Assembly: GCA_963931865.1 (NCBI GenBank)
Contig: OZ007515.1
Span: 11,047,663 to 11,111,662 of the forward strand
From: Axinella damicornis
Lineage: Eukaryota; Porifera; Demospongiae; Axinellida; Axinellidae
DNA: 64,000 nucleotides
Reading direction: 5' to 3'
Shown: positions 55,998 through 64,000 of the stretch, piece by piece
Layout of the letters: each line of letters opens with the position of its first letter
Numbering within the stretch: position 1 is the first letter of the stretch
Notes under the pieces: model-generated
What the model saw: the letters and a program-made list of their open reading frames with translations, nothing else
The model's database searches: none
What the model was told of the DNA's origin: nothing
Translations under genes and position numbers: made by a program

Positions 55998-56384
55998 CTA
56001 GCCTCATTGCCAGGCCTCCACTACTTTCAGTCTTTAATTGCTTACATGTGAGGGAGGCCTGGGAGATCTGGTCACTGTGACATCAGGTAGACCGAGGGTA
56101 GACATGGGGGGGGGTTCAACCAAAACTAGTGTAGACTTGGCATCCTGAACAATGACTTGCATTGATGCTGCCTGGCGAACACTTTGGCCTCCAGCCACTG
56201 GACAGATATGGCTAGGAGATCCTTTACTGGACACCGTCCCCCTTGTCATCCTTTTGTCTACTTGACATGCACAAAACGTAACCAGATCTCCCAGGCCTCC
56301 CCTTCCCTCCGTAGTTGCATAATATGTGATACGGAGGTATCACTGCAAGCAATGGAGCTGGTGAAGGCTTGAGAATGAGGCTGT
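55998..56384. mobile_element. Inverted-repeat element related to the hairpin MITEs
   Basis: It starts TAGCCTCATTGCCAGGCCTCC and ends GAGAATGAGGCT. Inner arms AGGCCTGGGAGATCTGGT (56057) and ACCAGATCTCCCAGGCCTCC (56280) are complementary. It is longer and less compact than the other family members. Confidence 0.6.
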
Positions 56385-58113
56385 ATTGACACAGAAATAT
56401 TTTAATACCTCTGAGAGATATGATCACCGATTACAACTGGTGCCCCACTCCAATACCAACATTGCAGCAAAGGAACTGTAACAGGTGGTGCTGTCCCCAA
56501 CCGCACATAGGAAAGAGCTATCCAATTAAGATTAAGTCAGCACTGAGAGAGAGTCAACGCAGTCAGAGTTTTGATTCCCATCATTGACTCCAACATAACT
56601 CCCTCTCAGCAAATTTGGCACGCAGCCTGCCACTTACAAGGACACAGGTACATACAAAATCGGACTTACCAGCCCCTTCTAGTCCGGCAGAGCGTACAAA
56701 GTCGGCACCAATGGGATGAACGTTCAATCTGGCGACACGTTCACGGCAATTCACATAGATAACTGATAGCCGGAGGTTCTATAGGTCGAGGCCTGTGGAG
56801 TGCAAGTATACGGAGGTTCGTATTTGCATGTACGTTATTTCTTCCGGTGAATATCCGTTATAAAAGCGGAGTTAAGCGATTTCTGATAGCGCTAAGAACA
56901 TGCATGAGTGTTCTACGTTCAGCTGCACATTTACAAATCACCCATATGCATCAAACGTAATGGCTCATAGCTGGAAATCTGAATGCACAGACACAGGACT
57001 TCCGTGTCTGTACAGGTCACCGGTAGAGGTCTGGTACCCTGCGTCAAGACACAGCAAAGTCATTCACTTTGGAATTGAAAAATATCATTTTTGGGGTGGT
57101 ATCCATGCATTCATACTGGAGCACCCAAACCGCGTACAGCAAGGTGAGTCTAACCGCATGAACATCGTTGGGTCAGTAAAAGATTATACGGTAGCTAGCT
57201 ACAATCACAACTGAATTGTGTAGCTAGTCCGAATCTCCGGGCCATGTCCTCTGGGGAGCCTAGGAATTAATTTCCCCCCGCAGCTCCAACAGTACTAGTT
57301 TTCAATACATTATAATTATGCCTTGTAAATGAACCATTTCATCAAGGTTTGCACCAGTAGCTATAACTGTTGGAGCTGTGCCCCCTACCAGGAGTGTAAC
57401 ATTATAGGTGTCCATTGGATTTATATGCTGGGAGTGGAGGCTGAATTTTACAGGAGGCCTACTATGACCAAAAACGACATTGTGAAAACCATACATGCAG
57501 GAGGGGAACGATTGAAACGTATATATATATACATTTCAATCGTTCCCCTCGTATACGTTACCACCCGGTTACAGGTTGGTTACATTAAAGTTTTGTGCAT
57601 GGTCACTAGCTATTGAATTTCAGCAGATTTTCACATTTTGGTTCCTTTCTGCATGAGCCCATTTGTAAGTTCAAAAGGCACCGCTATGCCAACGTATTTA
57701 TAATGTATGGCAATGACCACAATGCCGGCACCATCGTCGTCATATGCATGCAACAACTTATTGCATGAGTGCACGGGTTATACGTCATATAGTATTGGCA
57801 CTCATCCTCAGGCCTGTGGCCCTCATGTGCAGGCTTCAATCATAGTACGCAATATTCTTATTACAGATGATCATAACCAATGACAGTACAAAGGTACAAA
57901 ATACAACTCCAGGTCTCTGTTGCTGTGATACTGGTCTCCCCACATGGATGCACGCAGAATGCACCTCAGAATACAAATATGAACTGGTCATGTGTACAAC
58001 AACAAACAACAAAAGGACTAGCAACAACCACAAACACAAACATCAGGTGCTTATTTGCATCACTTGGCATTTCTTGCCCCATGTAGTCTTCTTATGATTG
58101 AATTCGCAACGTG

Positions 58114-61100
58114 TCAAATATCTAAACTGGGTGAGTTTCTTGTCGGACGACCATCATCTTGATCGTCAAAAGGTGTCTCATCTTCCAGAACAAAATCACC
58201 GACATCTTCAACCACGCTATCCGGTCTCTCACTTGACACACACACAGTGACCTCAGGCCTGATACAGTCCTTTGTGACTTTTGAAATACTGAAAGACTTG
58301 CCAATCTCATCACAATCAGTCATGACTGGCTTGTCAATGACAGTTTCAAGATCAGAGCAGCTGCACATGCATCTGGATTTCTTACGGAACACTGCAACAA
58401 GTACTACTGCAATGCATATCGCTACCAGTGCAACAACGCTGATCACAGGTGCTATTATTTCCACAGTGCCTGTGGGAGCTGTGAGAGAGGGAAATAGTGG
58501 TGTCCATAAATCACTGACAGGTGGTATATTGAACATCTCCTATACCGTACCAATACACAGCAGATAAAATGGCCCAGACTCCCCCACGTGCAAGTATACT
58601 TGACAGCATGCAACCAGTAAAAGGCATCCCTGGCTTAACTTAACATGTGGGAATTTCATTCACAAACTCACAATCTAACATGCCGGAATGGCCATGGTGC
58701 TTAAACCCCATCTTTTTGTCAATTATAGCAAACATTTGCACTTACGCTTCACTGCTGCTGTTAGTACTGGTGGAGCGGTTCTAGATGGAGATGTGGTCAT
58801 AGTTGAATCAACTGGCCTACCAGTGCCAGCTGATGTGGTTGTGTCGTCGGTTGCTGACAGTGGTTGCGTAGAGCCAACAGTAGCAGATCCTGCAATCGAA
58901 AGGTGTGTGACATCAGTTTGCTAATACTGCCCATGCATCTGTATGAGATGTGAAATTTTGTGAATTTTTCAATTTGTTGCATACAAGAGGTAATTACGTA
59001 ATACTATAATATCACTCTCAGTGAACCTGAGATATGTAGAGTACATATCAAGCACCCAACATTTAGATGAACAGGGTGGGTGCTATACTTTAGACATGTA
59101 GCTAGTATCCGCCCACCCTTTGAGCAGCTGTATAAACAACAAGTGGTGCAGTATCTATGTCCAGCTATTAGCTAATACAATTTGACTGTCAAAGCAAGTT
59201 GATCGTGTGTCTTCTTTTACACACCTACATATATAGCCATGAGGATCGGTTGTACCTGTAGAGACTGTGGAAGCAGAAGACGGTGTGGGAGCAGAGGATG
59301 GTGTGGCAGCAGAGGATGGTGCTATACAACAGTTTCAGAAGGGAGAAAAGTGTAAAGATATATAATAATATTATAGTCTAGCATACCCGACTATATAATA
59401 TACGCAACACATTTAAGCTCATAGGAGTTTACAGGGTAACCTATAATATCAACTAGAGGTGTGTGTACATAGAACACATACCCCGCGCTGAACGTCTACA
59501 GGCCAGGATGCATGCAGTGCAGCTACAATTGACGTGACTGTCGAGGCAGCTATCGCGTATACTGTGTTCGTGTATGGCCATATATCCAAGGTGTGGGAGT
59601 GACCGCTTACCGTATATATTGTGAAGCTGGAGAGGTGGGGCCAAATGTTATGAATAATAGGAAATAGCTGGAAAAAACAGCCGAAACAATAGCCATGATA
59701 TCTGTGAAGTACATAGATCGTGAGAAAACAGTGTTTCCTAGCGGTCATCTCGAAGCATGAAGTTTCCAAATGCACTGCATGTCCTGTTCTTGATGGGACT
59801 CTGAGGTCACGAAGAGGTGGAGCCAATGTTATGAATATTTATGAAAAGTAGGAAATAGCCAAAGTACAGCGAAACGGAGCGTCTTGACTTCAGTCAGGTA
59901 CACAATAGAGCAGTTTTTTGCTATTTGCTATTGTTTGACTCCATTTCGATGGTTTATGGGGGTCTATATATATATATATATATATGTGTTCAATATTTTT
60001 TTGCCTGACTGACAGACGACTGACTGACTGACGACTGACTGACTGACTGACTGACTGACTGACAGACAAAACCGATTGCTTAACCCCGCTTCGCGCATGC
60101 GCACGTGGGGTAACTACACGTAGTAACCTAAAAGTCAATGCCATTTTGTGTGCATGGCTACACAGTGTTGCAAGTTGGATTTAATAGTTAATTCTGCTCA
60201 TTATTATGTCTGTTACATAAACTATTGATTCTAGAAGGTCTAACAACTTCTACCAAATTCATAGCATATTTACGAGGGGCAACCGCACTCCTGGTAGCAG
60301 CCGTTGCAACCGGTTGCAACTCGCTGGTAGCGCAACCTAGGTATCACAACTCATTCCAATTAACACACATGCCACATGAGGACCATGCTTGATTCAAATC
60401 AGCAATGGCGGCCCAAGGAGGAGACTAGAAATTGTTACAGCGTCACCAACACAGTGAGTTTCGGCATGTAAGCGTCAGTGAACGACAGCGATCACGGCCG
60501 TGTGGTCAGAATCTTCGTGTGCCTTTCCTAAGAACGGTACTGACACCGGAAGTCGGAGAGAGCGCTCGAGCAATGGTGGCCAACCACTACCAAGGTGAGT
60601 TTCAGCACCAACTTTTTACGTTCATTGCAGGTCAGTGGATGATAGCGATCACGGCGGTGTAGTCAGAATCTCTTATAATACCTTACAGAGGGATGAACTG
60701 ACTGTCAACACCAACACCCTATTACAAAGGTTTTGGATCCTAGGCAATGGGTCGAAAGGGCAATTTCGAATTCTATGCACTGTCAAACAGCTTGATCCCA
60801 GTCACAGGTGGGAGCATAAATTGTGGGTGTAAGTTTCCATAGCCGGCTCTCACACCACTCCTCGTGCAAGGGTCTGGTACTGAGACAAACGACAGGCCAT
60901 GAGTTATAGATTGTACTAGCTGCATCAGAGAGTTGTTCTAGACCTCTCTGCTGTGCAGTGAAGCTTGCTGTTGCACCAAGTACCATTATCCTATCCCAAA
61001 ACCTCTTCTTGGGCAGTTTTTGTATCACGTTTTTGTTATGGAAATTATGTTTGATTTCCCAAATGACTAAGTGTGACACTGACAGACCATGGGTGGCATG

Positions 61101-61503
61101 CATGCATCTGATCTGCTTACCTTCCACAGTGACATGGAACATCTTTGTTAATACTTCACGTTGATGTGTTTCCATTGGGTTATTTACTTCCACACGAACT
61201 TCATACTCGCCACCATCTTCCATCGCAGCACCTGTTTTAGTCAGGTTCATAATGAACCTGTGGTTGCCATGGACACTACCAACAGTGTGGATGGACCCCG
61301 CTGCATTGCATGGACCATCAGCGCAAGCATACAGATTTTCTTCCCCCTTCCGCAGCTGCAGATATGTAGTTCTTTGGGGAATGTCACATGCCCCACTGTT
61401 AATAAATGTGATCCTCGTGTCAAATGTAATATTGTCTCCAGCCTGAACTACAATTTCCTCTCTTTGGCAGGTTCTTGCATTACAGGAGGCAAACACTGCC
61501 GTT

Positions 61504-61580
<77 letters not shown>

Positions 61581-62027
61581 ACACGTGTGCATTATATACA
61601 TATCCCAAAGCATTAAATTTCTATTGATTGTTAATTGGGTTATGGTGATATGAACAGTGAGTATAACTGACCTAGCACATACACGCTGCCAGCTGATGAT
61701 GATACTGGCGCTGTGTCTCGACCATTGAGCCTCCGAGTGACCTCACATGTATAGACCCCTTCATCCTCCGGAACAGCATTACTGATCTCCAGTTGGTTTT
61801 GCTCTCTTCCTCCGTATCTGGAAGTGCCCTTCGGTATCGCAAACCTTTCCAAGTCACTTCTAGTACTATGTGATCGACGGAACCAGTGTACAGCGTCTAT
61901 GGTTCCTTGTCCGGATGGGTATCCACAGATCAAATTTATAGAGGAATTTCGATGACCAAGGACATGTATATCTGAAACAGTGAAGAGTGGTGCAGTACAA
62001 TCACTTTGACTACTGTATAGTGCCAAT

Positions 62028-62063
<36 letters not shown>

Positions 62064-63378
62064 AAAAATCTTTGTGGATTAGCATTCCACAATACTTTGC
62101 AGATCAACAATTTGGATACTCATAAGCAGATTATTGCAGCCTTCTGCTGAGCTATTGTTGTTGCATAATCAGTTGTGTACTGGTGCATGACATGTATGGG
62201 ACTGCACACAGATATTGTGTATTTGTATACTTAATTGTGTGTGCAATCACCTAGCCTATAGCAGCTGTGATTGGCAAGTCCCAAACATGGTCTGCGTGCA
62301 CCATATCATTCAAGCCTTCCTGCTGTGAATTGTTTTGTTTGCTGTTCCTGAGCTACATACAAGAGGGTTACTGCTGACTAGGGAGTGCATGGTAGGCCCA
62401 TGGACGTAGTTAGCATTGAGGCAGAGGAGGCAGTTGCCTCCTCGCTTTTCTGAATAATGACACGTGCGTCCGGAGTCCTAGATCGATCCTCGCACGCGCA
62501 CATGCCGCGTACGATGTGCGTTCGATCTGATGACAGAGACAGGAGGAGCTAGGCTGACCATGAGCCGGCGTACTCCTAACGCGGATAAAGTGCTGCAAGT
62601 CTGGGACAGTCAGGGCACCAGCGTATTGCTGTAGCATTTCGAGAGCAACTGTTAGCGTGCACTACGGAAGTAACCATGCAGAAGTAATAGCAATATTATT
62701 AATTAGCTCCAAACATTTTCGCCGCACGGATCACTCGATGCCTCCTCGGTCTCAAAATCCTAGCTACGCCCCTGAGGCCTTGCTAGAATACTGTTGCAGT
62801 CAACAGGACATTTTGCACATGCACTGTTTGGGGTTACGTTTCAAGTGGGCCTACGTATTTTGAGTCCACCAGAGTTTCAATACTCTTTCCTCTTAGATGA
62901 ACTTTGATATGCAGCTGTAGTAATTCCCTCAGGTATGCTGAAATGAACTTTGAACTCCCACTGTAGTAATTCCTATCATCTTGGGCAGATTCCTCACAGG
63001 TTTCATGCACTGTCTCTTCACTTTGTCTACAACCAGGGTAACAACATTGTACGGCAACCCTCCTAAAATTACCACCAGTGAGTCAGAACCTATGCAAGTA
63101 TACACCGTAAAAGCAGATCGATTTATTTTTCAATATCCCTCTCTTCAACCCCAAGGGTTAATGTTTGGGACACCATGCCCGCTGTGGTTAAAACAATAGT
63201 CACAAATATTTGGGTAGAGCACAAAGTCTATAAGGTACTTACTTTCGGGATCGTTTTGATCGCAGGACTGTGCCAGTGTTGACCCCATCTGAAGGAGGAG
63301 CAGGTTAGCCAACCAAAATAGCACTCTCTGGCAGTGAAACATTCGCAGGTCCTTTTGCTGCATTCTGATAATGTGCAT
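58114..63378 (-). CDS. Ig-like transmembrane receptor B, tyrosine-free tail
   Basis: Exons on the minus strand are 63378-63243, 61971-61672, 61504-61121, 59321-59256, 58889-58746 and 58478-58114. All are joined in phase 1, giving about 464 residues (459 from the ATG at 63363). Exon 1 gives a signal peptide (LFWLANLLLLQMGSTLAQSC). Exon 2 is a textbook Ig V/I-type core (LICGYPSGQ, VHWFRR, EDEGVYTCEV). Exon 3 is the Cys-rich second Ig-like domain (TAVFASCNARTC ... EDGGEYEVRVEV). Exons 4-5 are a Ser/Thr/Pro/Ala stalk. Exon 6 has the transmembrane helix (IIAPVISVVALVAICIAVV), a basic FRKKSR stop, a Cys cluster CMCSCS (possible palmitoylation) and an acidic 80-residue tail with no Tyr. Same exon plan as receptor A and close similarity in exon 3 (VFASC) show they arose by duplication. 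A CA microsatellite lies upstream of the start codon and another at the exon 3 acceptor. Confidence 0.85.
59455..60117 (-). repeat. Dispersed repeat, copy 2 (inverse of 19281-19860)
   Basis: This is the reverse complement of the element at 19281, including GAACACATACCCCGCGCTGA, TATACTGTGTTCGTGTATGG, a GACTGACTGACT run and CCCCGCTTCGCGCATGCGCA. It contains a TATA microsatellite (59966-59986). Intronic in receptor B. Confidence 0.75.
60250..60600 (-). repeat. Dispersed repeat, inverse of 7560-8027
   Basis: GGCAACCGCACTCCTGGTAG, GCTGGTAGCGCAA, CACATGAGGACCATGC and CAACACAGTGAGTTTCGG are the complement of blocks in the 7.5-8.0 kb intron. Intronic in receptor B, adjacent to the previous repeat. 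Confidence 0.65.
61505..61576. repeat. (CA)n microsatellite forming the Ig2 acceptor of receptor B
   Basis: On the gene strand a CA tract of about 70 bases runs directly into CACAG|GAACGG, the start of exon 61504-61121. Receptor A has a CA-rich tract at the equivalent place. Confidence 0.92.
62029..62061. repeat. G homopolymer
   Basis: About 33 consecutive G some 60 bases upstream (gene strand) of the first Ig exon of receptor B. The length is likely uncertain. Confidence 0.9.
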
Positions 63379-63388
63379 GGCTATGTGA

Positions 63389-63389
<1 letters not shown>

Positions 63390-63432
<43 letters not shown>
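63390..63432. repeat. (TG)n microsatellite upstream of receptor B start codon
   Basis: About twenty TG units end 12 bases before the ATG at 63378 on the gene strand. Confidence 0.9.
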
Positions 63433-63435
<3 letters not shown>

Positions 63436-63748
63436 CGTGCATCAGTGGTATAGGAACTGTAGCAGCTCATAACACAATTTTCGGGGCATGCTAATTACAG
63501 GTGAGCAGTCTTCACGACACAGCTTGCAGTCTCAACTGTTATAAACGTACATTTACAGTTTGTCATGAAACCGACTACCAATATTGTTTACGTTTACACA
63601 CCCAATGGTGATTACTTTCTGTAGTGATAAGAAAAGGAATCATGATCAAAGTTTCTGTTTTCACAAACATCTATACGATTGCTCTTCATGAAATGGAGTT
63701 TCTGACATGACATTGTTTCACAAATTCTTGGAAAACCTTGGGTCTGGT

Positions 63749-63990
63749 TTATGTATTCGCATAATCGCTTATGTATTCATTTCCAATTGTCAGTGAGTGA
63801 GATTGTCTCTGCAATGCTCTTGCGAGCCTTCTATCAAAGTCCTTAAGCTTGCGCTGGACCATCTCCATTTTCCACAAACCGGAGTCACAAAAATGTGCCG
63901 GTAAGCCATCCCTGCTGGAACCAGGCACGAGAAGTAACTCGTACAGACAAGAAGGCCGATACTGGCTGCAGCCCCACCTCACTGAAGTGG
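63749..63990 (-). CDS. Possible 3' exon of a gene running off the window
   Basis: The minus strand is open from near the window edge to a TAG and reads WGCSQYRPSCLYELLLVPGS, DGLPAHFCDSGLWKMEMVQR, KLKDFDRRLARALQRQ and HSLTIGNEYISDYANT. The mixed composition and amphipathic helix look coding, but no acceptor or family is recognised. It could be chance. Confidence 0.25.
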
Positions 63991-64000
63991 CGGCACATTT

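Larger units (their letters stand above)
48431..58113. other. Gene-poor interval between the receptor genes
   Basis: I see no exon I can defend. Contents: G homopolymer (about 48790-48819); a half-degraded MITE (48538-48605); inverted partial composite repeat (52378-52650); composite repeat subtype 2 pieces (54425-54700, 54965-55310); tRNA-derived SINE (55376-55600); inverted-repeat element (55998-56384); and short open frames at 51493 and 56900 without splice or family support. No Ig pseudo-exon was recognised, although a degenerate one could be missed by eye. Confidence 0.5.

Noticed and set aside
56900..57214. 104-codon plus-strand open frame beginning MHECSTFSC
   Set aside because: No splice signals, family similarity or neighbouring exons. 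Composition is compatible with chance.

Overview
This is eukaryotic, intron-rich animal DNA, most likely from a sponge (probably a demosponge). The evidence is short phase-compatible exons with GT/AG borders, many hairpin transposons and microsatellites, and above all the protein repertoire: ankyrin/Roc-COR proteins carrying Death domains, plus a Death-domain-linked domain that I associate with sponge predicted proteins. That taxonomic call is inference from recognition, not a database search.

Layout. 1-370 resembles the DNA just downstream of the Death-domain gene at 31 kb, so a paralogous gene probably ends just left of the window. 2.4-20.1 kb (+ strand) holds an N-terminal Death domain plus an unnamed domain (2418-6304), followed by a Pro/Tyr-rich, ankyrin, Roc-COR protein (8702-20132). 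All exon phases allow these to be one gene of about 1915 codons, but two genes are possible. A 1.9 kb tandem duplication (8028-11838) lies in the middle. 23.9-30.9 kb (+) holds a second, larger paralogue: about 34 ankyrin repeats in one exon, then Roc-COR and two tandem Death domains. 41.2-32.4 kb (- strand) is a complete 16-exon IQANK1-like gene, convergent with the previous one. 48.4-42.2 kb and 63.4-58.1 kb (both -) are two paralogous six-exon genes for type I membrane receptors with a signal peptide, two immunoglobulin-like domains, a Ser/Thr/Pro stalk, a transmembrane helix and a cytoplasmic tail. Between them lie about 9.7 kb of repeats with no gene I can support.

How the parts fit. The Roc-COR/Death genes look like cytosolic signalling scaffolds of the innate-immunity or cell-death type: ankyrin repeats for binding, a Roc GTPase switch, and Death domains for homotypic assembly. 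The paired Ig receptors share exon architecture but have opposite tails, one tyrosine-rich and one tyrosine-free, which recalls paired activating/inhibitory or allorecognition receptors. A functional link between the two groups is speculation. The IQANK1-like gene belongs to a different (cytoskeletal/ciliary-type) family.

Mobile DNA. A family of short hairpin elements with TAG...CTA ends and perfect 9-bp target duplications (Mutator-like signature) has peppered the introns. One copy landed exactly on a 5' splice site of the IQANK1-like gene and duplicated it. There are also a large near-perfect foldback (2884-3402), a composite repeat with an internal VNTR, retrotransposon fragments, a tRNA-derived SINE and several minisatellites.
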